Shown one piece after another: positions 55,094-63,574 of a stretch of DNA of 64,000 nt. The notes beneath the pieces are model-generated. The model did no database searches. It had not been told where the DNA came from and saw only the letters and a list, made by a program, of their open reading frames with translations. The translations under genes were made by a program, and so were the position numbers. The DNA is taken from the NCBI RefSeq assembly GCF_020694005.1, contig NZ_CP073013.1:1312578-1376577 (forward strand). The letters are read 5' to 3'. Position 1 is the stretch's first letter. Every line of letters begins with the position of its first letter. Origin of the DNA: Marinomonas profundi (lineage in GTDB: Bacteria > Pseudomonadota > Gammaproteobacteria > Pseudomonadales > Marinomonadaceae).

Positions 55094-55672
55094 ATGAAAA
55101 ACCCTTTAGTTGGCCCGATTCTCGCGATCTTAAAAGCCCACCCGAACGGCATCAGTGAATTTGATATTCTCAAAGCGCTGAAGGATCAATTAGCAGAATT
55201 CAATCAGCTTGCCGATGACCCTAACTTGCAGCTTTTCCGGCAGCATTTTCTGATTATGAATGCCTTATATCAACTGCAAAGCAGTCTTTGGCAAGAAGAA
55301 AACCTCACTCTCAGCATCAGCGCCATGCGTATTCACCTGCTTAGCACCACACAAATCACGCAGTCTGACAGTACGACACTAAGCGATAGTGTGGACGCAA
55401 AACTGGCCGCTTACTACCTAGACTGGGGCGAATATGAAAAAACCGATGCCGACGAAGTATCTCGCCTACTGAACAGTTTTTATCAAGGCATCCATTTAGA
55501 AGGAGACCGTGATTCCGCCCTTAAAACCCTGCAAATTGAACACCACAACCCCAGTAAAACCATCATTAAACAACAATATCGTAAACTCGCTCAACAACAT
55601 CATCCAGACCGAGGCGGCGACAAAAATACCTTTATCGGTTTAAGGCAAGCTTATGAGTATTTAATGTTTTAG
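55094..55672 (+). CDS. DNAJ-related protein with C-terminal J domain
   Basis: A 192-residue protein. The N-terminal about 120 residues (NPLVGPILAILKAHPNGISE, FDILKALKDQ) match the DNAJ-related N-terminal domain found only with a C-terminal J domain. The J domain covers the last about 55 residues and has the essential HPD (AQQHHPDRGGDKN). It should recruit an Hsp70, but the client is not known. Confidence 0.87.
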   Translation: MKNPLVGPILAILKAHPNGISEFDILKALKDQLAEFNQLADDPNLQLFRQHFLIMNALYQLQSSLWQEENLTLSISAMRIHLLSTTQITQSDSTTLSDSVDAKLAAYYLDWGEYEKTDADEVSRLLNSFYQGIHLEGDRDSALKTLQIEHHNPSKTIIKQQYRKLAQQHHPDRGGDKNTFIGLRQAYEYLMF

Positions 55673-55819
55673 CCCGCTAAACGTAAAGCTTAACGCAAAA
55701 GATTGCTTTCATTTTGATAACTCACCAAGATGAACCTCTTGCTTTATTTGTGGTCAACATCACCATGATGAAGCGCACACGCTTTTACTTTTTTGATGTC
55801 TTTTATAGAAACAGGGCTT

Positions 55820-57007
55820 ATGATTTTTTCTTCTTTTTTTCAGCGTTTTCGACCCTCTCGCTTTCTTTCTTCTTACCTTCGACCGCTGTGTTTGGCGTCG
55901 TTCACAACACTACTGGCCAGTTGCAGTTTAACGGAAATCGATCATTCCAATGATTTCGAAAACAACGGTCGAGACGTCACCGCCTTAAAACGTGACAGCT
56001 TATACCTGAAAGAGAGCCTTCCTCCTGGATTACCCTACCCAGATGAAAGCTTTCAGTCTGGCTTAGCGCAACAAATCGCGTATTTGAATCGCATCAAGGA
56101 AAAAGATTATCTACTGAAAAACACCCAAACCAGCGTCGCGGACTTAAAATTAGTCGCACAAGAGATTGATCAATGGCTCAACAATCCCGCCCAGCAACCT
56201 CAGTTAGTGGCGCATCAAATAGCGGGACAGGATCAGCGCGGCAATGTACAAATCACAGGCTACTATGTCCCTATTCTGCCCGTTCGTCATCAACCTGATG
56301 ACACCTATCGTTACCCACTTTACCGCAAGCCAACGCTGCGCGATGCAGAAGGAAAATACCCTTCTCGCGAAGCGATTGATTTTGAAAACGCCTTGGCTGG
56401 ACAAGGGCTAGAAATTGCTTATACGGCGGACTTGGTCGACAATTTTTTCTTGCACGTGCAAGGGTCTGGTGTGGTTGAATACGAAGACGGTGAACGTAAA
56501 TTACTCTCTTGGGGCGGCGTCAATGGCCACCCTTATCGCAGCCTAGGAAAAGAACTTATTGAGAGAGGCGAAATTGATCGAGCCGATATTTCTGCGCAAA
56601 GCATACGCCAGTGGCTATTAGAGCACCCAGAACGCAAGCGTGAAATACTGTCAACCAACCCCAGCTACCTGTTTTTCAGCGAAGGTCCACAGCACCCAGT
56701 TGGGGCGGCAAATGTGCCATTGACGCCACTGTATTCTGCCGCCGTTGATCCAAGCGTCATCCCCCTTGGCGCGATTCTGCTGGCCCAAGTGCCTAAACTA
56801 GACACCTATGGCAACTTGATTGGCCACGAGTTTCGCCTATTGTTAGCACAAGACAAAGGTGGGGCGATCAAAGGGCCTGGACACATAGATTGGTATCAAG
56901 GCATAGGTGAAGAAGCGCATTTCCATGCCGGCCAGCTCAAACACTTTGGCAAAGTCTGGTTGCTGCTACCAAAGAACCCAACACCACAGATACTTATTGC
57001 CCAATAA
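55820..57007 (+). CDS. mltA: membrane-bound lytic murein transglycosylase A
   Basis: A 395-residue lipoprotein. The signal ends in the lipobox LLASC with Cys35, so the protein is anchored to the outer membrane. The MltA domain holds QITGYYVPILPVRHQ, FFLHVQGSGVVEYEDG, and the 3D domain ALYSAAVDPSVIPLG-like stretch with LLAQDKGGAIKGPGHIDWYQ, which includes the catalytic aspartate. It cleaves peptidoglycan glycan strands to anhydro-muropeptides. ATG 55820 was chosen over 55793 since the signal starts there; the signal is longer than average. Confidence 0.93.
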   Translation: MIFSSFFQRFRPSRFLSSYLRPLCLASFTTLLASCSLTEIDHSNDFENNGRDVTALKRDSLYLKESLPPGLPYPDESFQSGLAQQIAYLNRIKEKDYLLKNTQTSVADLKLVAQEIDQWLNNPAQQPQLVAHQIAGQDQRGNVQITGYYVPILPVRHQPDDTYRYPLYRKPTLRDAEGKYPSREAIDFENALAGQGLEIAYTADLVDNFFLHVQGSGVVEYEDGERKLLSWGGVNGHPYRSLGKELIERGEIDRADISAQSIRQWLLEHPERKREILSTNPSYLFFSEGPQHPVGAANVPLTPLYSAAVDPSVIPLGAILLAQVPKLDTYGNLIGHEFRLLLAQDKGGAIKGPGHIDWYQGIGEEAHFHAGQLKHFGKVWLLLPKNPTPQILIAQ

Positions 57008-57048
57008 TCTGTTTTTTAATAAGAAACGCCGCACTCATCGCCTAATAC

Positions 57049-57091
57049 CAAAAAAGCGCCGCCCCAATTGCTTAGGGACGGCGCTTTTTTA
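57049..57091. terminator. bidirectional terminator between mltA and tonB
   Basis: AAAAAAGCGCCG pairs with CGGCGCTTTTTT around a 15-base loop, serving both converging genes. Confidence 0.92.
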
Positions 57092-57129
57092 TTCATCGCG
57101 GTCTATGTGACTGTCTATGCTTTGCAGCG

Positions 57130-58029
57130 CTAGCGGTAATCGCTTAGCTTAAATGAGACAGGTAAGTTTATCCGCAACTCGGTTTCTGTCATGCCGTTGG
57201 TGAATTTAGGCAAGGGCGTGGAACGCTTAATCATATCCAATACCGCATTATCCAAACGTCGATGGCCAGAGCTTTCGGTGATTTTCACCTCTGATACTGA
57301 GCCATCCGCGTGCGCGACAAAAGACAAAGACACCACCCCTTCTTCGTTACGACGACGTGAGGCTCTTGGGTAACGTTTGTTCTGCGCCAAGACCGATTTC
57401 AATTGAGTAAAATAACTCGCCTTAGCGCCTGGGTTACCGCCGCTGCTCGCCGCATTGGCACTCCCTGTTGTGGCTTTTTGACTCGCCGTAGAAGGCGGGG
57501 CCGTTGCTTTAGGCGCAACCTGTTTAGGAGCGACTTTCACAACCTCTTGTGCTGGCTTTTTGGGCTCAGGCTTAGGCTCTGGTTTTTTTACCGGCTTGGG
57601 TTTTGGTTCTGGTTTTGGTGTTGGCTCAGGCTTTTTAACCTCAATCGGTGATGCTTGCTTAACCTCAACAGGCTCCGGCTCTTTGATAATGTCTGGCTCA
57701 ACCACAGGCTCAGGTTCCACCACGGGTTCTGGTTCAATAACGGGTTCTGGTTCAACAACTGGCTCTTCAATCACTTCCGGCTCGACCGCCTCTTGAACCT
57801 CTTCAACAGGCTCCTCGATAACCTCTTCAGCTTCTTCAACCTCTTCCTGAGCCATCGTGGTTTGAGCGGCAGCACCAAGATCGCCCAACATGCCTAGGTC
57901 AAACTCAATACCTTGTGAGCCCGGTGAGTGGCTACCCTCAGAAGCATTATAAAATACGCTATAAAAAGCAGCTGCATGAAGTGAAATCGCCAACCCGCCA
58001 GCGATCACCCAATGACGCGTGGAAATCAT
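57130..58029 (-). CDS. tonB: TonB-family energy transducer
   Basis: A 299-residue protein with an N-terminal membrane helix (VIAGGLAISLHAAAFYSVFY), a long Pro/Glu/Val then Pro/Lys linker (EPVVEPEPVVEPD; KPEPTPKPEPKPK) that spans the periplasm, and a C-terminal TonB domain (NKRYPRASRRRNEEGVVSLS, KRSTPLPKF). It passes the proton motive force to outer-membrane receptors. It is the last gene of exbB-exbD-exbD-tonB; its ATG overlaps the preceding exbD stop by 4 bp. No receptor gene is adjacent. Confidence 0.94.
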   Translation of the reverse strand: MISTRHWVIAGGLAISLHAAAFYSVFYNASEGSHSPGSQGIEFDLGMLGDLGAAAQTTMAQEEVEEAEEVIEEPVEEVQEAVEPEVIEEPVVEPEPVIEPEPVVEPEPVVEPDIIKEPEPVEVKQASPIEVKKPEPTPKPEPKPKPVKKPEPKPEPKKPAQEVVKVAPKQVAPKATAPPSTASQKATTGSANAASSGGNPGAKASYFTQLKSVLAQNKRYPRASRRRNEEGVVSLSFVAHADGSVSEVKITESSGHRRLDNAVLDMIKRSTPLPKFTNGMTETELRINLPVSFKLSDYR

Positions 58030-58457
58030 TCTTTTCCTCGCTCTAATTGTGTCGCCAAGCTCACCTTGGTCAACCCCGCCAATCGCACTTGATTAAAGAC
58101 CGGACGTAATTTTTCTAACGAAATGGCGCCATCGGCTTTGATTTGTACCCAAAACGCCTCTTTATTGGGTGCCGCCATGAATTGTTGCTCTAAATAGGCC
58201 TGAATATCCTGGATGGCAAACACCTCATCGTCGACATAAAGGCTGTCATCTGCGCCTAAAACGATTTCAATACTGGGGTCGGTTGCCGCTCGGTGATCGT
58301 TGATCGAGTGTGGAAGAATCACCGCAACAGGGTCCGCTTTTTGAATTTGACCCGCCACCATGAAAAACACCAACATCAGAAACACCACATTAATTAATGG
58401 CACCATGTTGTCATCGTTACTGGCGACTTTAGCGGCGTATTTTTCGCCTATTTTCAT
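58026..58457 (-). CDS. exbD: ExbD/TolR-family protein (second copy)
   Basis: A 143-residue protein with one N-terminal membrane helix (MVPLINVVFLMLVFFMVAGQ). Where ExbD proteins have the proton-carrying Asp (PLIDVV) this copy has Asn (PLINVV), the TolR-like helix residue being replaced. It overlaps both neighbours by 4 bp. It probably pairs with the other ExbD in a mixed complex with ExbB. Confidence 0.92.
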   Translation of the reverse strand: MKIGEKYAAKVASNDDNMVPLINVVFLMLVFFMVAGQIQKADPVAVILPHSINDHRAATDPSIEIVLGADDSLYVDDEVFAIQDIQAYLEQQFMAAPNKEAFWVQIKADGAISLEKLRPVFNQVRLAGLTKVSLATQLERGKE

Positions 58458-58879
58458 TTTGTCTCCGGCATAGCAAAGGCGTTCGCAATAGACACGGTTT
58501 TTGCGCCATTAAGCTTCAAACGATCAGCAAGATGCATCAGGGTTTGGAGCGACACACCGTCTTCTGCTTTGATAATGAACACACCTTCGTTATGGTCCGC
58601 CACCAGCGTTTGAAAGCCCGTTTGGTCAGAAAAACGTACGATTTGGTCGTTTACCCAAACTTGGTCGTTATTGCCTTTCAACGTCAAAATCAGCTGACTT
58701 TTTTCTTCTGGCGGTGTTTTTTGGGTGTCAGCAGCAACAGACAATGGCGTATCAACGACGCGCCAAGGCACGAAGCTGGACGTCAACATAAAAAACAACA
58801 GCAAAATAAACACCACATCAATCAGCGGCGTTAAACTGATCGCGTTTTTACGTTTCGGTTGAGCAAGGTTAAGCGGCAT
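58454..58879 (-). CDS. exbD: ExbD/TolR-family protein (first copy)
   Basis: A 141-residue protein whose membrane helix has the intact proton residue (ISLTPLIDVVFILLLFFML). It differs strongly in sequence from the second copy. ATG 58879 overlaps the 3' end of exbB by 11 bp; the frame is open slightly further upstream but the start here is standard. Confidence 0.94.
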   Translation of the reverse strand: MPLNLAQPKRKNAISLTPLIDVVFILLLFFMLTSSFVPWRVVDTPLSVAADTQKTPPEEKSQLILTLKGNNDQVWVNDQIVRFSDQTGFQTLVADHNEGVFIIKAEDGVSLQTLMHLADRLKLNGAKTVSIANAFAMPETK

Positions 58880-59579
58880 GCAACATCTCTTTAGCGGCCT
58901 TTTCAACCAAATGCTTGGCTTCTTTGCTGGTAAACACTTGCGTCACGGCATCGTTCATATTGTGCGCTATACGCTCTACTTTGCGTTCCAACCAGCTGTG
59001 CAAGGTCACCACGGGGATCGCCACCGCCAAGCCCACCGCCGTCGTCAGCAACGCCTGCCAAATACCACCAGACAACACAGAAGGATCAACTTGGTTACCC
59101 GCGCCTTCCATTTGCTGGAAAGCGGTGATCATACCTAACACAGTTCCTAACAAGCCTAACAATGGACTCAAGGTCGCAATAATTTCCAATGGACGCAGGT
59201 AAGAGCGAAGCTGGTTGAGCCGATTCATGGCACGACGCTCAACTTCTTCACGAATCAAGTCCGCTCGGGTATTCGCGGCCAACAAGGCGCGCATGGTGTA
59301 GCCCACCAAGGCATCGATTGGACGCTTTTCATCTAGTTTTTCAAGCGCACGCTCCGCGCCATCATTGCGCCACGCATCAAGCGCTAAATTGGTCGTTTTA
59401 AGACTTTCTGCACGCAAGGATGAAAACTGCCACAGTTTTAAAAGCACGATAGTCAAAGCGACGACAGAAAACACCATCAAGATCCACACGACAGGCCCAC
59501 CGACCTCTAAGAAAGCCATTATTTTCTGCTGTACTGAATTTTCCACAAGACTCTCCGCTGAATAAAACACATCCGACAA
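58869..59579 (-). CDS. exbB: ExbB / MotA-TolQ-family proton channel
   Basis: A 236-residue protein with three membrane helices (GPVVWILMVFSVVALTIVLL; LEIIATLSPLLGLLGTVLGM; ALLTTAVGLAVAIPVVTL), as in ExbB/TolQ. It forms the pentameric proton channel around ExbD. First gene of the four-gene TonB operon. Confidence 0.94.
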   Translation of the reverse strand: MSDVFYSAESLVENSVQQKIMAFLEVGGPVVWILMVFSVVALTIVLLKLWQFSSLRAESLKTTNLALDAWRNDGAERALEKLDEKRPIDALVGYTMRALLAANTRADLIREEVERRAMNRLNQLRSYLRPLEIIATLSPLLGLLGTVLGMITAFQQMEGAGNQVDPSVLSGGIWQALLTTAVGLAVAIPVVTLHSWLERKVERIAHNMNDAVTQVFTSKEAKHLVEKAAKEMLHAA

Positions 59580-59680
59580 ATGGTAGTCATTCTCAACCGT
59601 ATTTTCAATATGTAATTACCAAATGCAAAAAATAGATCCAGAAAGGCGTCATAATAAAGGAAAGAGTCGAGTGACAAGAC

Positions 59681-59722
59681 AGGTCACAGCGTCATGGCAG
59701 ATTCGCCATGACGCTGTGACCT
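59681..59722. terminator. perfect 18-bp hairpin between corA and exbB
   Basis: Arms of 18 bp (AGGTCACAGCGTCATGGC and its exact complement) flank a 6-base loop. No T run follows on either strand, so it is not a standard terminator. It lies 38 bp beyond the corA stop and about 100 bp before exbB. Confidence 0.7.
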
Positions 59723-59759
59723 TAAAGCAGCAACATTATTAAAGCGGTGAAAATACGCG

Positions 59760-60713
59760 TTACAACCAACCACGATGTTTAAAATACCAATAAGGTGCAA
59801 AGGCCGAAAAGACCATCAAACCTAACGCCGCAGGGTAGCCAAAATCCCAACCAAGCTCAGGCATGATGCTAAAGTTCATCCCATAAATACTGGCCACCAA
59901 TGTAGGAGGCAAAAACACCACCGACGCAATGGAGAAAATCTTGATGATTTTGTTCTGCTCAATATTAATAAAGCCCTGTGTCGAATCCATCAAAAAGTTG
60001 ATTTTATCAAACAAAAAAGTCGTATGAGACATCAGGGTTTCAACGTCTCGCATCACCTCACGCAGCGTTTCTGAATAGTCTTGTCGATTCGGTAAATGTC
60101 GCAACAAAAACGAAATATTACGTTGCGTGTCCATCAGGCAAAGACGAATTTTGCCATTACTGTCTTCTAAGCGCGCTAATTTCTCAATGATGGTATCCAG
60201 CTCTGTTTCATCATCTTCAAGCACAAGGTGGCTCACCTCTTCCAGCTGACGATGAGAATCTTCTAAAGTATCGGCATGATTTTCGACTTTGTTTTCCAGT
60301 AAAGTAACCAAAAGATGAGCGGGCGAATCCACCACGATTTGACCTCTTCGCACACGCATTCGCAATAATCTAAAATCGGCCAATTCGGTTTCACGAATAG
60401 TGATCAGCCTATCTTGCTGCAGGATACAGGCAACGGTGGAGGTTTTATGACGGCCTTCGGTTTGATTCAGAAACAAAGAGTGAACATGGATGCCGGCTTG
60501 ATCGACGAAACAACGGGCAGAGGCTTCAATCTCTTCCACGTCATCGGATTCTGGAAGATCGGTTCTCAGCAAGTTCTTTAGCTGTAAACGTTCCTCATCG
60601 TCTGGCTCTGCCGCATCAATCCAATTGGCTTCTTTTTGCAGCGTGGCAAAGTTCTCATCATCTTCGGGAATTTCTTGAATCAACCCCTTGCTGATTTTAA
60701 AAAATCTTAACAT
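59760..60713 (-). CDS. corA: magnesium/cobalt transporter CorA
   Basis: A 317-residue protein with a large soluble N-terminal domain, then two C-terminal membrane helices. The pore signature GMN is present in VASIYGMNFSIMPELGW, and the basic C-terminus (WYFKHRGWL) is typical. It carries Mg2+ (and Co2+/Ni2+) into the cell as a pentamer. Monocistronic. Confidence 0.94.
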   Translation of the reverse strand: MLRFFKISKGLIQEIPEDDENFATLQKEANWIDAAEPDDEERLQLKNLLRTDLPESDDVEEIEASARCFVDQAGIHVHSLFLNQTEGRHKTSTVACILQQDRLITIRETELADFRLLRMRVRRGQIVVDSPAHLLVTLLENKVENHADTLEDSHRQLEEVSHLVLEDDETELDTIIEKLARLEDSNGKIRLCLMDTQRNISFLLRHLPNRQDYSETLREVMRDVETLMSHTTFLFDKINFLMDSTQGFINIEQNKIIKIFSIASVVFLPPTLVASIYGMNFSIMPELGWDFGYPAALGLMVFSAFAPYWYFKHRGWL

Positions 60714-60872
60714 TTTCTTTCCTCGATATACTCGATACCTGTCTCATTCCAATGACTCAACCCGCTTCCCACAACACACAAGCCTGGGAAGTAATAGGCC
60801 AATATTATACCGAGATTTAGCAACAGGTCTGTTACCAAAGACCTAATAATCAGAAAAGAAATAACAAAGAAA

Positions 60873-60904
60873 AACCCTCCCGATCACGCTATCGGGAGGG
60901 TTTA
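60873..60904 (-). terminator. Rho-independent terminator after the DUF305 gene
   Basis: A perfect 13-bp stem AAACCCTCCCGAT / ATCGGGAGGGTTT with a 6-base loop, continuing on the minus strand into a T tract. Confidence 0.9.
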
Positions 60905-60919
60905 TTGTGAAGAAAGTGC

Positions 60920-61561
60920 TTAGTATTGCTGCATCAACTCAATCTCACGAGCCTGTTCGCGAATCACCGCGTTGGCCATTTTTATCAACGCTGGATCATG
61001 GCTAAATTGCAATAGCACTTTTGCCATGGCAACCGCGGCTTCATGATGCGGAATCATCCCGTTGACGAAGTCACGGTTCACATCTCCGCTCGTGGCCAGA
61101 CTCATGTCAGACATCATTTGCGCATTAATCGCGCTATACGCCGCGATGATTTGCTCAGCATTATCGCTCGGACGCGCCGCGCCATAGCTCGCCAACCACG
61201 CCTTCATAAAGGAAATTTCATTTAATTGCGCAGCAATAATATCCTCTGCCAGAGGACGTAACACATCAGCAACCTTATCCGACTCTAATAATTGTGCCGC
61301 CATATCAATAGCGCCTTGATGATGCGGAATCATGCCCATCACAAAATCATAATCCACATCTCCCGTTAATTCCGTGGCATGCATGTCCATCATCATTTGC
61401 TGATTGGCTTGGGTAAATAACGATGCATCACGGCTTGCTGGAGAAGGCATAGCATGATGACCCTCATGAGGATCGGTAGGATCGGTTGCAGTGCTACAAG
61501 CAGACAAGGCCACACTGCTGATTAGCACAGCGGCAACAAGGTATTTTTTAATCAGTATCAT
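60920..61561 (-). CDS. DUF305 lipoprotein with two similar halves
   Basis: A 213-residue protein with lipobox LSAC (Cys22), so a lipoprotein. A short His-rich linker (HEGHHAMPSP) precedes two DUF305-type halves, each with a metal-binding-like motif: DFVMGMIPHHQGAIDMAAQL and DFVNGMIPHHEAAVAMAKVL. Family members are often beside copper or silver genes and bind metal through these His/Met residues; function is not settled. The next gene is another His-rich exported protein. Confidence 0.88.
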   Translation of the reverse strand: MILIKKYLVAAVLISSVALSACSTATDPTDPHEGHHAMPSPASRDASLFTQANQQMMMDMHATELTGDVDYDFVMGMIPHHQGAIDMAAQLLESDKVADVLRPLAEDIIAAQLNEISFMKAWLASYGAARPSDNAEQIIAAYSAINAQMMSDMSLATSGDVNRDFVNGMIPHHEAAVAMAKVLLQFSHDPALIKMANAVIREQAREIELMQQY

Positions 61562-61665
61562 TATTTTATCTCACGTTATTGAGTGTTTTCCCATCGCTAA
61601 AATCTATCCAAAGAGCGAATAAATTCGTACGAACGGTGATCATTAAGCGCCTTAAAATGCGCGAT

Positions 61666-62037
61666 TTAGCTCACAATAAACGTGGGTGTTCGAGGCGGAG
61701 GGGTGACTAATTCTGGGAAATGATGCAGCCACGGCTGGCGTGATGCCAACAGCGGCCAATAGGTCGTAAGCGTCGAAAACGCCTCAACAAACGATGGCAA
61801 AACCGCCAACGTACAATGGTCGATACAATCCAAATATTCTAGATCCAGCGTGCTTGAAGCGTCTGAATCCGGCCTTGCCAGCTCATCATGATGCCCAGCG
61901 TGCAACGACTCAGACGCGAGCGCACGCGAATGCGACATCGACTCATGACTGCCAGCCATGATAGAAGGCGATGGCAACAACCAAGCTCCCATCAACACAC
62001 ACAGCATCATCCAAACAACACGCGGCATTCTCAACAC
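61666..62037 (-). CDS. small exported His-rich protein of unknown function
   Basis: A 123-residue protein with a signal peptide (VVWMMLCVLMGAWLLPSPSI, cleavage near residue 28). The mature part starts with a His-rich segment (GSHESMSHSRA; SLHAGHHDELARP) and has a CIDHC motif near residue 71. The composition recalls DUF2946-like small proteins linked to copper, but I cannot name the family. It lies 104 bp upstream of the DUF305 lipoprotein on the same strand. Confidence 0.65.
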   Translation of the reverse strand: MLRMPRVVWMMLCVLMGAWLLPSPSIMAGSHESMSHSRALASESLHAGHHDELARPDSDASSTLDLEYLDCIDHCTLAVLPSFVEAFSTLTTYWPLLASRQPWLHHFPELVTPPPRTPTFIVS

Positions 62038-62164
62038 GACATCACACCTAGGTTAAACGTCTCAGCAATATACTACCGAAACCGCCAATCGACAAATACC
62101 ATTCTCTGACTTTACTCGCCCTTATTTAGTTACGTCGCCATGGGCGTTTCAGATCAATGCGCCA

Positions 62165-63574
62165 TTAGTCGATGGGGTCTTTTTCTTCTAACCAACGATA
62201 CAAGGTTCGCCGACCAATCCCCAGCAAGGCGGCGGCTCTGCGTTTGTTACCACTGACTTCTTCTAGCACTTTTTTCACATAGCGTCGCTGTAGCTGGTCT
62301 AAGGTTGGCAATACCGCGCCGATGAGTAAGTCCTCATCCTGCACACTATTGCTCGACTGCTGACGCTCGCCTTCTAGCGTCGTTGCTTCCGTGAGGCGGA
62401 CAGGTAAATGCCGGGGCTGTATCCAATCGTCCTCACAAAACGCCAACGCTCTTTCCACCACATTTTGAAGCTCTCTGACATTACCAGGAAAAGAATAGCG
62501 CCGAATCAGAGTCAACGCTTCGACGCTAAAGCCTTTCACCACTTTGCCCTGAGCAATCGCCAATTGCTGTAAAAATTGCTGTGCCAACAATTCCAGATCG
62601 TCATCCCGCGCCCGTAGCGGTGGCACCGTCAAGGCAAAGGTTTCCAATCGATAAAACAAATCTTCGCGAAAACTGCCTTCCTTCACCTTCTGTTTTAAAT
62701 CTCGGTGCGTCGCCGCAATAATGCGCACATCGACCTGTTCTTCCGTATTCTGTCCAACCGGTCGTATGGAACCATCTTGCAACGCACGCAACAATTTGAC
62801 TTGCAGTGACAACGGCATTTCGCCAATTTCATCTAACAACAAACTGCCGCCGTCCGCCTGTTGCAACAAGCCTTTACGCGCCTTATTCGCGCCAGTAAAC
62901 GCCCCCGCAGCATGCCCAAAGAATTCACTTTCCAATAACTCCTGAGGAATACCAGCACAGTTCACCGCCAAGAAAGGCCCCGCCGCTCGCTCGCTCTCCA
63001 AATGCAGCGCCTTAGCGACCAACTCTTTCCCGGTGCCGCTTTCCCCATTAATCAACACTGCCCCTTGTGCTCTGGCAATCACCTTTACCTGATCCACCAA
63101 AGTGCGCATGGCGACGCTTTGGCCAAACATACCGTGAAAACCTTGATGACGCCCCAGCTTACGAAACCGAAACACTTCATCTTTGAGCTGACGATGTTCA
63201 ACCACCCGCTCTATGGTGAGCAAGAAATGCTCTAAATCCAGTGGTTTGGTTAAAAAATCATCCGCACCAGCCTGCAAGGCTTCCACCGCCTGCTTAACGC
63301 TACCAAATGCCGTAATAACAATCAGACCTGGCCGCTTATCGTCGGGAAAGTCATTCACCACACGCTCCACCAACGTCATACCATTGCCGTCTGGAAGCCG
63401 CAAATCCGTGACAATCAGCGCTGGTTGATGCGTTTGCAACCAATGCTCAGCACTGGCCAATTCATGATGAACCACCAACGACCACCCTTGCGTCTCTAAT
63501 TCATCCTGAATCAGTTGAGCCAATGCTTGATCATCTTCAACCAATAATATCGGCTTATTGCTGTGCTTTTTCAT
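62165..63574 (-). CDS. sigma-54-dependent response regulator, NtrC family
   Basis: A 469-residue regulator. The receiver domain has its phosphorylation site at Asp57 (IVTDLRLPDGNG). The AAA+ domain has Walker A GESGTGKE and the sigma-54 contact loop GAFTGA. The C-terminus is a Fis-type helix-turn-helix (GNKRRAAALLGIGRRTLYRW). It activates sigma-54 promoters when phosphorylated by the kinase encoded next to it, with which it overlaps by 4 bp. DctD/AauR-type organic-acid sensing is plausible but the targets are not in view. Confidence 0.94.
   Translation of the reverse strand: MKKHSNKPILLVEDDQALAQLIQDELETQGWSLVVHHELASAEHWLQTHQPALIVTDLRLPDGNGMTLVERVVNDFPDDKRPGLIVITAFGSVKQAVEALQAGADDFLTKPLDLEHFLLTIERVVEHRQLKDEVFRFRKLGRHQGFHGMFGQSVAMRTLVDQVKVIARAQGAVLINGESGTGKELVAKALHLESERAAGPFLAVNCAGIPQELLESEFFGHAAGAFTGANKARKGLLQQADGGSLLLDEIGEMPLSLQVKLLRALQDGSIRPVGQNTEEQVDVRIIAATHRDLKQKVKEGSFREDLFYRLETFALTVPPLRARDDDLELLAQQFLQQLAIAQGKVVKGFSVEALTLIRRYSFPGNVRELQNVVERALAFCEDDWIQPRHLPVRLTEATTLEGERQQSSNSVQDEDLLIGAVLPTLDQLQRRYVKKVLEEVSGNKRRAAALLGIGRRTLYRWLEEKDPID

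Noticed and set aside
57403..57897. Plus-strand frames rich in Gly/Ser/Trp/Leu opposite tonB
   Set aside because: They are antisense shadows of the Pro/Glu/Lys repeats of TonB.
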